Assembly (NCBI GenBank): GCA_050012775.1
Contig: JBEKGN010000016.1
Coordinates: forward strand, 40,504-104,503
Source of the DNA: Roseiarcus sp050012775
Lineage (GTDB): Bacteria; Pseudomonadota; Alphaproteobacteria; Rhizobiales; Beijerinckiaceae
Direction: 5' to 3'
Length of the DNA: 64,000 nucleotides
The notes under the pieces were generated by a model. The model was not told the DNA's origin and ran no database searches. It saw only the letters and a program-made list of their open reading frames with translations. Of this stretch, positions 26,726 through 35,324 are shown one piece after another (within the stretch, counting starts at the first letter, position 1; each line of letters begins with the position of its first letter). Made by a program: the position numbers and the translations under genes.

Positions 26726-27718
26726 TTGAAGATTCTTGTCATCGGCGCGGCGGGCATGATCGGCCGCAAGCTTTGCGAACGGCTGGCGCGCGACGGCGAA
26801 CTGGCGGGAGGTCGCATCGATTCGGCCGACCTCGTCGACGTCGTCACGCCGCAGGCGCCCGCCGGCGCTCCTTTCCCGACGACCTCAGAGGCTTTCGACA
26901 TCGCCGCTCCCTATGTCGCGCCGAAGTTGGTCGCCGGCCGCCCCGACGTCGTCTTCCTCCTCGCCTCGATCGTCTCCGGCGAAGCCGAGAGCGATTTCGA
27001 CAAGGGCTATGCGATCAACCTCGACGGCGCGCGCATGCTTTTCGAGGCGATCCGGCGCGAGCATCGGCTTTCCCTCGGCGTCTATCGTCCCCGGCTGGTC
27101 TTCACCTCGTCGATCGCGGTCTTCGGCGCGCCGTTTCCCGAAACCATCGACGACGATTTTTTCTCGACGCCGTTGACGAGCTACGGAACGCAGAAGGCGG
27201 TCTGCGAATTGCTGCTCGCCGATTATTCGCGGCGCGGCTTTTTCGACGGCGTCGGCTTGCGGCTGCCCACGATATGCGTGCGCCCCGGCCCGCCCAATCG
27301 CGCCGCGTCCGGCTTCTTCTCGGGTATCATTCGCGAACCGCTGGCGGGGCGCGAGGCGATCCTGCCGGTCGCCGAAACCGTCCGTCATTGGCACGCCTCG
27401 CCGCGCTCGGCGGTCGGGTTCCTCATCCATGCGGCCAATCTCGATCTCGCCAAACTCGGCGCGCGGCGCAATCTGACGATGCCCGGCGTTTCCGCGACCG
27501 TCGGCGAGCAGATCGAAGCGTTGCGCGTCGTCGCGGGCGAGGCGGCGACGAGGCTGATCCGGCGCCAGCGCGACGAGACCATCGAGCGCATCGTCGCGGG
27601 ATGGCCGAGCCGGTTCGACGCCAGCCGCGCGCTGGGCCTCGGCTTTGTCGCCGAATCGAGCTTCGCGGAGATCATTCAGGCTTATCGGGAAGATGACTAT
27701 GTCGGCCCTATCGCATGA
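26726..27718 (+). CDS. denD: NAD-dependent epimerase/dehydratase family protein, D-erythronate dehydrogenase-like
   Basis: 330 residues, an extended short-chain dehydrogenase. Rossmann motif GAAGMIGRKL starts at residue 8; the catalytic Ser (TSSIAVFG) and YGTQK follow. The conserved LRLPTICVRPGPPNRAASGF and HWHASPRSAVGFL segments match the DenD family, which oxidises D-erythronate to 2-oxo-tetronate. The substrate assignment rests on those segments and no otnK/otnC partners are nearby. The start is TTG with AGAAGG eight bases upstream. The 3' end overlaps the next gene by 20 bases. Confidence 0.75.
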   Translation: MKILVIGAAGMIGRKLCERLARDGELAGGRIDSADLVDVVTPQAPAGAPFPTTSEAFDIAAPYVAPKLVAGRPDVVFLLASIVSGEAESDFDKGYAINLDGARMLFEAIRREHRLSLGVYRPRLVFTSSIAVFGAPFPETIDDDFFSTPLTSYGTQKAVCELLLADYSRRGFFDGVGLRLPTICVRPGPPNRAASGFFSGIIREPLAGREAILPVAETVRHWHASPRSAVGFLIHAANLDLAKLGARRNLTMPGVSATVGEQIEALRVVAGEAATRLIRRQRDETIERIVAGWPSRFDASRALGLGFVAESSFAEIIQAYREDDYVGPIA

Positions 27719-29264
27719 AGACGCGGCCCTGAAGGCGGCGCCGGGTACGATCGTCGATGTCCGAGGCGATCCGGTCCGCGCGAACGCCGAGGCCGGCGCG
27801 GCGGCGTCGATCGCGCCCGCCCGCCGCACGTTCGGATTGGCGGGGCGTCTCCTGCTGCTGACGATCGGCTTCGTCTTGCTGGCGATGGGACTGTTCTACG
27901 TCTCCCGCCTCTCGGCCTACCGCGAGAACTGGCTGCGCGATCGGGTGATGGTGGCCCATACCGCGATGCTGCTTTTCGGCGGGACGGGCGACGAAACGCT
28001 GCCCAAGGAGCTCGCGACGAAAATCCTCGACAGCGTCGGCGCCAAAGCCATCGCCGTCACTTTGCCGGACAATCGACGGATTCTCGCGACTTCGGGAATC
28101 CAGCCGCCGGTCGGCGAAACCGTCGAACTCGGCGACCCGTCGATGATGGAGGGCGATCAGGCGGCTTTTCGCACGCTCTTCGCCGAGCCCGGCTCCCTCC
28201 TCAGGGTCGTCGGGCGCACGCAGAGCGACGGCGCGCTCGTCGACATTACGCTCGATCAAACGCCGCTCATCGACGCGATGTGGCGGATTTCTCGCAATTT
28301 CCTGAACCTGTCGCTGATCGTGTCGGCGGTGGTGACTTGCGTGCTGTGGGCGGCGCTCTGGTGGATGGTGATCCGGCCCGTGCGTCGGCTCACATCGAAC
28401 ATCATCGCCTTCGGCGAGCGCCCGCAGGAGGGCGCGCGCATCGTCAGGCCGAGCGGCCGCAACGACGAAATCGGCCGGGCGGAAACGGCGCTCGCGGCGA
28501 TGCAGGGCTCGCTCGCCCATGAGCTGCGTCAACGCAAGCGCTTGGCCGAACTCGGCATGGCGGTCGCGCGCATCAACCACGACTTGCGCAACATGCTCTC
28601 CGCCGCGCAACTCATTTCGGATCGCCTGGCGACCATTCCCGATCCGCTCGCCCAGCGCCTTGCGCCGCGTCTGGTGGCGACGCTCGACCGCGCCATAATG
28701 TTCTGTCAGTCGACGCTCACCTATGGCGGCGGGCGCGAACAGGCGCCGGCGCGCCGGCGCTTCGACCTGCGCGAACTGGTGCGCCAGATCGTTGAGACGG
28801 CGGAAGCCGAGCACGCGGGCGCGATCGAATACGCCATCGACATCCCGCCGAAATTCGAGCTTCTCGCCGATCCCGATCACGTGCTGCGCGTGATCGAGAA
28901 CCTCAGCCGCAACGCGGCGCAAGTGCTGCGCAATCACGGCGCGCAGAACGGGCGCCCGCCGGCGATCCGCCTGGCGGCGATCCGCACCGACAGCGTCGCC
29001 CTGATCGAGATCAGCGACAGCGGCCCCGGCTTTCCGCCGGAGCAGACGGCGCGCATTTTCGAGCCGTTTCACTTGTCGACGCGCGAGGGCGGCGCCGGAC
29101 TCGGCCTCGCCATCGCCGCCGACCTCGTCGCGCGGAACGGCGGCTCGATCAGTCTCGCCGCGGCCAAGGGCGACGATTTCTATTGCGGGGCGCGCTTTCT
29201 CATCACCTTGCCGACGCCCGGAGAAGGCGCGCGCAAGCCCGGCCGCATTTTGCTCGACGCCTGA
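27699..29264 (+). CDS. Membrane sensor histidine kinase
   Basis: 521 residues. TM1 is about 50-68, then a short periplasmic sensor, TM2 (NLSLIVSAVVTCVLWAAL), HAMP (IRPVRRLTSNIIAFGERPQE), and a kinase core with H-box VARINHDLRNMLSAAQ, N-box VIENLSRNAAQVL, G1 EISDSGPGFP and G2 GGAGLGLAIAADLV. The H-box is of the NHDLRN rather than HELRTP type. No response-regulator gene is adjacent, so it is an orphan kinase. ATG 27699 has GGGAAG six bases upstream and lies inside the end of denD, implying translational coupling. Confidence 0.9.
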   Translation: MSALSHEDAALKAAPGTIVDVRGDPVRANAEAGAAASIAPARRTFGLAGRLLLLTIGFVLLAMGLFYVSRLSAYRENWLRDRVMVAHTAMLLFGGTGDETLPKELATKILDSVGAKAIAVTLPDNRRILATSGIQPPVGETVELGDPSMMEGDQAAFRTLFAEPGSLLRVVGRTQSDGALVDITLDQTPLIDAMWRISRNFLNLSLIVSAVVTCVLWAALWWMVIRPVRRLTSNIIAFGERPQEGARIVRPSGRNDEIGRAETALAAMQGSLAHELRQRKRLAELGMAVARINHDLRNMLSAAQLISDRLATIPDPLAQRLAPRLVATLDRAIMFCQSTLTYGGGREQAPARRRFDLRELVRQIVETAEAEHAGAIEYAIDIPPKFELLADPDHVLRVIENLSRNAAQVLRNHGAQNGRPPAIRLAAIRTDSVALIEISDSGPGFPPEQTARIFEPFHLSTREGGAGLGLAIAADLVARNGGSISLAAAKGDDFYCGARFLITLPTPGEGARKPGRILLDA

Positions 29265-29417
29265 TCCGGCGCGCCACGTGCGCAAGGCGATTGGCGCCGC
29301 GATCATTCTCGTCAGCGGGCTCTCGACGCCGCTCACCGCGGCGCTCGCATGACGGAAGTCGTGTTTACGCGACGGCCCGCTTCCATTATTGCTCGCGCCG
29401 CCCGGGGGGACGTGAGT

Positions 29418-30224
29418 ATGGCCGCACGCAATACAGCCGCCAAAGAGACCGCAGCGAAACGGATCGACGCGATCTGCTTCTTGTCGTCCGGATCGCCGGA
29501 AGCGGACGAGGCTCTGAATAAGCTCGTCGCGCGTTACGGCAATTGCACGCCCGAACAAGCCGACGTCATTGTCGCGCTCGGCGGCGATGGGCTGATGCTC
29601 CAGACCCTGCATCGCACCATGAGCTCGCCCAAGCCGATTTACGGCATGAATCGCGGCTCGGTCGGCTTCCTCATGAACGAATACGCCGACCGCGGCTTGC
29701 GCCAGCGCCTCGCGGCGGCGCGGCCCTCGATCATCCATCCGCTCCTCATGCGCGCGAAGAACGTCAAGGGAATCGAAACGACGGCGCGCGCCATCAACGA
29801 AGTCTCCCTGCTGCGCCAGACCTATCAGGCGGCCAAGCTCGCCATCAGCGTCGACGGCGCCGTGCGGCTCGACGAACTCATCGCCGACGGCGTGCTGGTG
29901 TCGACCCCCGCCGGCTCGACCGCGTATAATCTTTCGGCCAACGGCCCTATCCTGCCGCTGGGCGCGCCGCTGATGGCGCTGACGCCGCTCTCGGCCTTTC
30001 GGCCGCGCCGTTGGCGCGGCGCGCTGCTGCCCGACAGAGCGCGCGTCAGCATCGAGGTTCTGGAAGCGGAGAAGCGCCCGGTCGCCGCCGTCGCCGACCA
30101 TTTTGAAATCCGCGACGTCGCCCGCGTCGATGTCGAGACTGATCACGCGACCTCGCTGATCCTCCTGCACGACCCCGGTCATTCGCTGGACGAACGGATC
30201 CTGCGGGAGCAGTTCGGGTATTGA
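29418..30224 (+). CDS. nadK: NAD kinase
   Basis: 268 residues. It phosphorylates NAD to NADP. GGDG motif VALGGDGLML (residues 55-58), NRGSVGFLMNE, the NEVSLLR loop and TPAGSTAYNLSANGPI are all present. ATG 29418 is preferred over 29349 because a GGGGGG tract lies just upstream and the length then fits alphaproteobacterial NadK. About 150 bases separate it from the kinase gene upstream, whose stop is at 29264. Confidence 0.93.
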   Translation: MAARNTAAKETAAKRIDAICFLSSGSPEADEALNKLVARYGNCTPEQADVIVALGGDGLMLQTLHRTMSSPKPIYGMNRGSVGFLMNEYADRGLRQRLAAARPSIIHPLLMRAKNVKGIETTARAINEVSLLRQTYQAAKLAISVDGAVRLDELIADGVLVSTPAGSTAYNLSANGPILPLGAPLMALTPLSAFRPRRWRGALLPDRARVSIEVLEAEKRPVAAVADHFEIRDVARVDVETDHATSLILLHDPGHSLDERILREQFGY

Positions 30225-30302
30225 AACGCTGAAAATCCATGCGCTCGCGCGACGAGCGGCAAGGCGCCGGCGCCGTTCGACCGGGAAAGGGGACCGGCCG
30301 CC

Positions 30303-30896
30303 ATGGCCAGACGCGTGAGAATTCTCGGAGAGACCCTGATCGCCGAGGGACGCTTTCGCCTGACGCGAACGCGGGCCGAGATCGAGGAGGCGGACGGCGC
30401 GCGGCGCGCGCTCGATTACGAAATCTATCACTACAAGGGCGCGGCGGCCGTGCTGCTATATGATCGCGCGCGCGGCGTCGTGCTGCTGGTCAAGCAGTTC
30501 CGCCTCGGCGCTTACCTGGCCGACGGCGCGCTCGAAACGATCGAGGTCTGCGCGGGCATGCTCGACGGCGACGACCCGGTAGATTGCGTCGTGCGCGAAG
30601 CCCGGGAAGAAACGGGCGTGCGCGTCCTCGCTCCGCGCCATGCCTTCGACGCCTTCATGAGCCCCGGCGGGATGACCGAAAAAGTCGCCTGCTTCGTCGC
30701 GCCCTACGGCGCCGCGGACCGTGTCGGCCCCGGCGGCGGCGTCGACGCCGACGAGCATATCGAAATCATCGAAATCCCGTTCGATCAGGCCCTGGCGATG
30801 ATCGAAACCGGCGAAATCCGCGACGCGAAGACGATCGCGTTGCTCTATTACGCCAAGGCGAAGGATTGGTTCGGGTCGTCGGCCGCCAGCCGCTAA
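30303..30896 (+). CDS. nudK: NUDIX hydrolase, GDP-mannose pyrophosphatase (NudK) type
   Basis: 197 residues. The NUDIX box is AGMLDGDDPVDCVVREAREE followed by TGV; as in NudK it is one residue shorter than the canonical spacing, and Asp replaces the first Glu. The NudK-specific segments FMSPGGMTEKVACFVAPY, GGGVDADEHIEIIEIPFDQA and MIETGEIRDAKTIALL are present. It would hydrolyse nucleotide sugars such as GDP-mannose; substrate choice is by family only. Its TAA overlaps the ldtP TAG on the other strand, so no terminator separates the convergent genes. Confidence 0.88.
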   Translation: MARRVRILGETLIAEGRFRLTRTRAEIEEADGARRALDYEIYHYKGAAAVLLYDRARGVVLLVKQFRLGAYLADGALETIEVCAGMLDGDDPVDCVVREAREETGVRVLAPRHAFDAFMSPGGMTEKVACFVAPYGAADRVGPGGGVDADEHIEIIEIPFDQALAMIETGEIRDAKTIALLYYAKAKDWFGSSAASR

Positions 30897-32185
30897 TCCT
30901 GCGGCATGGCGAGCGGCTGCGCGGGGATCGCGGAGGCGATGGGGCCGGGGCCGGCGCCGTCGCGCTGGTACACATCGGGGCGGAACTGCACGATGCCGTC
31001 GGGCGTCGCCCAGGCCGTGATATAGACCCAGTAGACGTTGACCGGATTCGTCAGCTTGACGTCGACGCGCTGGCCCGAGCTGATGACCTGGTCGATCTGG
31101 TCGCGTCCCCAGCCGGGATTGTCCTTGAGCAGCCAGGCGACATAGTCGCGCACGTCCTGCACGCGCACGCAGCCCGACGAGACGAAGCGGAAGTCGTCGC
31201 CGAAAATGCCCTTCGAGGGCGTGTCGTGCATATAGACGCCGTAAGGGTTGGGGATGTTGATGCGCACGAAGCCGAGCGAATTGATGTCCCCGCCGGTGTC
31301 CTGGCGGTATTTGTAGTTCGTCGCTTCCAAGGAATTCCAGTTGATCGAATGGGGCGAGACTTCCTGCCCTTCGCGATTGAAGACGCGGATCTTTTCGTCG
31401 GTGAGGTAGTTCGGATCGGCCTGCATCTTGGGGATCAGGTCCTTCTTGATCAGCGAAGGCGGCACCGTCCAGAACGGATTGAAATTGATTTCCGTCGCCT
31501 TGGTCTGCATGATCGGCGACTGGCGGTCGATCTTGCCCGCCCCCGCCGCGTGATGCGAATAGACGACGCCGTTCTCGACCGTTTCGACCGCGGCGGCGGG
31601 AATGTTGACCATCACGAACCGCTCGCCCAAATCGCCGGAGAAGGCGCGCAGGCGTACGATATTGGTCTCGAGCTGCTGCAGCCGCGCATCGGCCGTGACG
31701 TTCAGCTCGGTCAGCGTCTCGTCATTGACGGCGCCGCTCGGGCCGAGGCCGTGACGAATCTGGAAGCGCTTGACGGCTGCCTCGACGAAGGAGTCGAAGG
31801 TCTGCCCCATCCCCGCCACCGAATCGAGATCGCCCGAGCCAATCAGACGCTGCCGCAGCGCCTGCACCGCCTTCGACTTGACGCCGACCTTGAGTTCGGC
31901 GCCGCCCGGCACCTGATTCCACCCGCCGCGCGCGACCACGCTCTGATAGACTTGGATCGCCGCCTCGGTCGCCGCGACCGTGGCGGGCGAAAGCACCGGA
32001 GTGGTCTCGCGAGCGACGGAAATCCGTTCGGAGGTCTCGTAGCTCTGGCGCCATTCGGCCTGATCGTCCGCCGCCTCCTGGGCGACGGCGCCAAAACCGC
32101 TCAGCCCGACCCCGGCGAACGCCCAAAGGGCCGCGCCGGAAAGAAAAGCGCGTCGATCGACGCGCGAAAAACGAATTCCCGTCAT
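30893..32185 (-). CDS. ldtP: L,D-transpeptidase (YkuD domain, YcbB-like), LdtP-type
   Basis: 430 residues. The N-terminus carries a twin-arginine-like signal (DRRAFLSGAALWAFAGV). A peptidoglycan-binding-1 domain (KSKAVQALRQRLIGSG and VKRFQIRHGLGPSG) follows, then a YkuD catalytic domain with YGVYMHDTPSKGIFGDDFRF and the nucleophile in SSGCVRVQD. It makes 3-3 crosslinks or attaches proteins to peptidoglycan in the periplasm. Its regulator ldtR is just upstream, in the arrangement known from Rhizobiales. A terminator lies between the two genes, so ldtP should have its own promoter (32302-32324 region). Confidence 0.92.
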   Translation of the reverse strand: MTGIRFSRVDRRAFLSGAALWAFAGVGLSGFGAVAQEAADDQAEWRQSYETSERISVARETTPVLSPATVAATEAAIQVYQSVVARGGWNQVPGGAELKVGVKSKAVQALRQRLIGSGDLDSVAGMGQTFDSFVEAAVKRFQIRHGLGPSGAVNDETLTELNVTADARLQQLETNIVRLRAFSGDLGERFVMVNIPAAAVETVENGVVYSHHAAGAGKIDRQSPIMQTKATEINFNPFWTVPPSLIKKDLIPKMQADPNYLTDEKIRVFNREGQEVSPHSINWNSLEATNYKYRQDTGGDINSLGFVRINIPNPYGVYMHDTPSKGIFGDDFRFVSSGCVRVQDVRDYVAWLLKDNPGWGRDQIDQVISSGQRVDVKLTNPVNVYWVYITAWATPDGIVQFRPDVYQRDGAGPGPIASAIPAQPLAMPQD

Positions 32186-32301
32186 TGAAAGGCCAAGCCC
32201 CGTTCCGTGAAAACCAGCGAGATGACGCCCCAGACCGCCGCCGCCCCCACGCGCCGCGCTCGGAACCAGCGTCAGCGCTCGATTCGATCGCGACTATTCT
32301 G

Positions 32302-32324
32302 TCTTATTATTAAGAAACCGGTCC
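32302..32324. promoter_or_regulatory. ldtP upstream motif shared with the ldtR promoter
   Basis: CTTATTATT (32303-32311) is followed seven bases later by CGGTCC (32319-32324). TCTTA-TTAT-TAAGA (32302-32315) is also a short inverted repeat. The same CTTATTATT and CGGTCC occur, directly adjacent, at 33015-33029 upstream of ldtR. This is a candidate LdtR binding site. Confidence 0.45.
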
Positions 32325-32406
32325 AGTCGGGCGAATTTATGGCCGCGCCTCCGCGCGCGCAAAGACGTGATCGCGCAAATGCGTGAAATGAAGGCGCCGA
32401 CGCGAA

Positions 32407-32430
32407 AAGGGCGCCCCTAGGGGCGCCCTT
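32407..32430 (-). terminator. Rho-independent terminator of ldtR
   Basis: A perfect 24-bp palindrome with 12-base arms (AAGGGCGCCCCT and its complement), followed on the minus strand by TTTT. It lies 38 bases past the ldtR stop and upstream of ldtP. Confidence 0.75.
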
Positions 32431-32467
32431 CGTTCGCGAGCGGATCGCCGGCGACCTTAAATCTGCG

Positions 32468-32980
32468 TCAGAGCCGGTACTTGATCTGATCGGTCCAGAA
32501 ACGCTCGAGGCGCGCCAGCGAAATGTTCATGCGCGCGAAGTCGTCGACCAGGACGCCGCCGATCTGCTCGACCGTCATCGCATGCTTTTCGTAAAGGCCG
32601 ACGATGATCCGGTGAACCTCTTCGCCCTTTTCCGTCAGACTGATGCGCACCGAACGCCGGTCGATGCGCGAGCGGGCGTGATGGAGATAGCCCATCTCGA
32701 CCAGTTTCTTGACGTTGTACGAAACATTCGAGCCGAGATAATAACCGCGCGTGCGCAATTCGCCGGCGGTCAATTCCTTGTCGCCGATGTTGAAGAGCAG
32801 CAGCGCCTGCACAGCGTTGACGTCGGAACGTCCCCGACGATCAAACTCGTCTTTGATCACATCGAGGAGACGGCGATGCAACCGCTCCACCATGGTGAGA
32901 GTTTCGAGATACGCTGGACGAACTCCAGCAATTCTCTCCGTACGGGATGCGCTTTCCTCTGTCATAGCAAGATTCTTCAT
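32468..32980 (-). CDS. ldtR: MarR-family transcriptional regulator LdtR
   Basis: 170 residues with a winged helix-turn-helix of the MarR type: LLLFNIGDKELTAGELRTRG leading to recognition helix YLGSNVSYNVKKLVEMGYL, and wing HARSRIDRRSVRISLTEKG. LdtR regulates an adjacent L,D-transpeptidase gene and stress tolerance in Sinorhizobium and Liberibacter. The pairing with ldtP supports the name. The ~200-base upstream region is unusually AT-rich and holds several repeats that may be autoregulatory sites. Confidence 0.9.
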   Translation of the reverse strand: MKNLAMTEESASRTERIAGVRPAYLETLTMVERLHRRLLDVIKDEFDRRGRSDVNAVQALLLFNIGDKELTAGELRTRGYYLGSNVSYNVKKLVEMGYLHHARSRIDRRSVRISLTEKGEEVHRIIVGLYEKHAMTVEQIGGVLVDDFARMNISLARLERFWTDQIKYRL

Positions 32981-33014
32981 GACACACTCGCCTGTTCGAC
33001 TGTCCCCGGCCGAG

Positions 33015-33127
33015 CTTATTATTCGGTCCGCTTATGAGTAGGACTGTAACCCATGGCTATGAAGACGAGTTTAAGAGTCAAGATGAATCCAGGGTTTACT
33101 CAATCTGGTAAACTTGAACTGAATCCA
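33015..33127. promoter_or_regulatory. ldtR promoter region with shared motif and repeats
   Basis: It contains CTTATTATTCGGTCC (33015-33029; both parts recur upstream of ldtP), an inverted repeat GTTTAC-N8-GTAAAC (33094-33113), and a direct repeat TGAATCCA (33084-33091 and 33120-33127, 36 bases apart). The stretch is AT-rich relative to its surroundings. Likely ldtR promoter and operator. Confidence 0.4.
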
Positions 33128-33175
33128 ATAGTTTGTTGACCTTGGCAGAGCGTTAACTCTACGCCTTACCACGCG

Positions 33176-33649
33176 TCAGGTCCGCTCCTGCCCAGCGCGC
33201 CAGCTCATGAAAAAATAGAGCGCCACCAGGACGATGTTGAGCGTGACGCCGAGCGCGCCGGTCACCGCGCCGCGCACGCCGAGCGCCGGAGAAACGACCT
33301 CGATCGCCGCGCAAAGCAGCCAGACCACGCCCCCCCAGGGCGCCGCGAGCCAGAGACCGACGGCGGCGAGCAGATCGACGGCGGCGAAGAAGACCACCGA
33401 CCCCTGCAACGATCGCGGCAACATCGTGAAATCGCCATAGCGCGGAAAGGCGCCGAGCACGAGGCTCCAGTTGAACAGTCCCTTGGCGACCCAGACCCAG
33501 GCGAGCGTGCGCATGTACCAGACGAGCGCGTCCGTCCAATTCATTCGCGCCGACAGCCCCGCCGCGGCGCGCCCGGCGAACGCGCCCGCGGAAGCGTGAT
33601 CGACGATCTCAGTCACGCCGTCGAGGCTTTGGCGCATGATCGTCTTCAT
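33176..33649 (-). CDS. Small multi-pass membrane protein (DUF6163-like), unknown function
   Basis: 157 residues with three or four membrane segments (ALVWYMRTLAWVWVAKGLFN, VVFFAAVDLLAAVGLWLA, VVWLLCAAIEVVSPAL and VTLNIVLVALYFFMSW). I recall a Rhizobiales domain of unknown function with this organisation but cannot confirm the number. The ATG overlaps the stop of the HIBCH-like gene (ATGA), so it is the last member of the adk-linked unit. Confidence 0.65.
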   Translation of the reverse strand: MKTIMRQSLDGVTEIVDHASAGAFAGRAAAGLSARMNWTDALVWYMRTLAWVWVAKGLFNWSLVLGAFPRYGDFTMLPRSLQGSVVFFAAVDLLAAVGLWLAAPWGGVVWLLCAAIEVVSPALGVRGAVTGALGVTLNIVLVALYFFMSWRAGQERT

Positions 33650-34740
33650 CGCGGCGCCTCGGGAAACGTCAATTCCTCCGCTCCGAGCGGCGCGAAATAA
33701 GCCGCGATCGCGCTCTCCTCGAGCGCCTCGCCGGGGCCGGGCCGCCAATGCGGAGACTGGTCCTTGTCGATGATCGTCGCGCGCACGCCCTCGTAAAAGT
33801 CATGGCCGCGGCAGATGCGCGAAACGACGCGAAACTCCAGGCGCAACGCTTCCTCGAACGACAGGCCGGCCCCCAGCGCCATCTGGCGAAGCGCGATCGC
33901 CTGGCTAGTCGGCGACTTTTCCCGCATCGCGGCGAGCGCGGAGCTCGCGAACGGCGAACCGCGCTCGGCCGAAGAAGCGAGCGCGTCGAGGATCGCCTGA
34001 CGATCGAGGCGAGCGAACCAGGTTTCGATGTGCGCCGCTTCGGCCATGATCTTCGCGGGCGGCGGCGGCGCGGCGAAGCGGGCGAGAATTTCGTCGACCG
34101 GCCCTTCCTCCTCCAGCGCCCGCGCGACAGCGGCGAAGGAAGCGCTGGGAATGAAGCTCTGCGCCAGAGCGAGCGCGACGACATCGCCCGCCTCGGCCCG
34201 CAATCCCGTCGCCGCGAGATAGACGCCGATGCGATGGGCGAGCCGAGGCAGCACGAACGTCGCGCCGACATCGGGGAAAAAGCCGATGCCGACTTCGGGC
34301 ATCGCGAACACGCAAAGCTCGCTCGCCGCGCGATGCGACGCATGGGCGCAAAGGCCGACCCCGCCGCCCATCACGATGCCGTCGATCAACGCGACATAGG
34401 GCTTGGGATAGCGCTTGATGCGCCGGTTCAGTTGGTATTCCTCGCGCCAAAAGGCCAGCTGCGCGGCGTGGTCGCCTCGCCTGCCCTGCTCGTAGATCAG
34501 TCGGATGTCGCCGCCGGCGCAGAAGGCCCGCCCGCCCGCGCTCGCGACGACCACGCGCGCGACGCGCGCGTCGCGCTCGAACGAATCGAGCGCCTCGGCG
34601 ATCACGCGCACCATCCCGAGCGTCAAGGCGTTGAGCGCCTTGGGCCGGTCGAGAAGAATGAAACCGGCGGCGCCGCGCCGCTCGAAGCGCGCGCCCGGTT
34701 CGCTCGAGCCGGCGTTCGGCGCGGACGGGTTCACGGTCAT
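33646..34740 (-). CDS. Enoyl-CoA hydratase/isomerase family protein, 3-hydroxyisobutyryl-CoA hydrolase-like
   Basis: 364 residues, a crotonase fold with the HIBCH branch signature: oxyanion-hole segments GRAFCAGGDIRLIYEQ and GIVMGGGVGLCAHASHR, then AMPEVGIGFFPDVGATFVLP with the catalytic Glu (MPE) and Asp (PDVG). The C-terminal LRLEFRVVSRICRGHDFYEG and VRATIIDKDQSPHW are also HIBCH features. It would release 3-hydroxyisobutyrate in valine breakdown, though related activities are possible. The start overlaps the adk stop (ATGA) and its own stop overlaps the next start. Confidence 0.88.
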   Translation of the reverse strand: MTVNPSAPNAGSSEPGARFERRGAAGFILLDRPKALNALTLGMVRVIAEALDSFERDARVARVVVASAGGRAFCAGGDIRLIYEQGRRGDHAAQLAFWREEYQLNRRIKRYPKPYVALIDGIVMGGGVGLCAHASHRAASELCVFAMPEVGIGFFPDVGATFVLPRLAHRIGVYLAATGLRAEAGDVVALALAQSFIPSASFAAVARALEEEGPVDEILARFAAPPPPAKIMAEAAHIETWFARLDRQAILDALASSAERGSPFASSALAAMREKSPTSQAIALRQMALGAGLSFEEALRLEFRVVSRICRGHDFYEGVRATIIDKDQSPHWRPGPGEALEESAIAAYFAPLGAEELTFPEAPR

Positions 34741-35324
34741 TCCAGCGGCGCGAGAATCGCGTCGATTGCCGCGGCGACCTCGGGAATGCTTGCCATGCCG
34801 TCGACGAAGTGAAGCCCGCCGTTGGCGGCGTAATAGGGCGTCACCGCCGCGGTGTCGCGGAAATAAGCGGCCAGGCGCGTCTTGAAAATTTCCGGATCGT
34901 CGTCCTTCCGCACGGGTCGCCCGGCGGCTTTGGCCTCCGCCGCGCGCTGGACGATGCGCGAGACGAGCTTATCGGCGTCGACCTTCAATTCGACCGCCGC
35001 GTCGATTTTGAGACCCTTGCGCGCAAGCATGGCGTCGAGCGCCTCGGCCTGAGCCAGTGTGCGGGGAAAGCCGTCGAGGATGAAGCCGTTTCTCGCGTCG
35101 GGCTCGTCGATGCGATCCTCGATGATGCTCTGGACGATTTCGTCGGAAACCAGGGCGCCCGATTCCATCACCGCCTTGGCCTTGAGGCCGATCGGCGTAC
35201 CCGCGCCGACCGCCGCGCGGAGCATATCCCCTGTCGAGAGCTGAGGAATGCCGTATTTCTCCACCAGCCGGGTCGCCTGAGTGCCTTTGCCGGCGCCGGG
35301 CGGCCCGAGCAGGATCAGCCTCAT
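34737..35324 (-). CDS. adk: Adenylate kinase, short form
   Basis: 195 residues. It interconverts ATP+AMP and 2 ADP. P-loop GPPGAGKGTQ, AMP-site STGDMLR, FILDGFPRTLAQAEA and LID-adjacent GRPVRKDDDPE are present. The LID is the short type without a zinc site. The start overlaps the secY stop (ATGA), the usual spc-operon order. Downstream the expected rpsM-rpsK-rpoA-rplQ block is replaced by the HIBCH-like gene. Confidence 0.97.
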   Translation of the reverse strand: MRLILLGPPGAGKGTQATRLVEKYGIPQLSTGDMLRAAVGAGTPIGLKAKAVMESGALVSDEIVQSIIEDRIDEPDARNGFILDGFPRTLAQAEALDAMLARKGLKIDAAVELKVDADKLVSRIVQRAAEAKAAGRPVRKDDDPEIFKTRLAAYFRDTAAVTPYYAANGGLHFVDGMASIPEVAAAIDAILAPLE

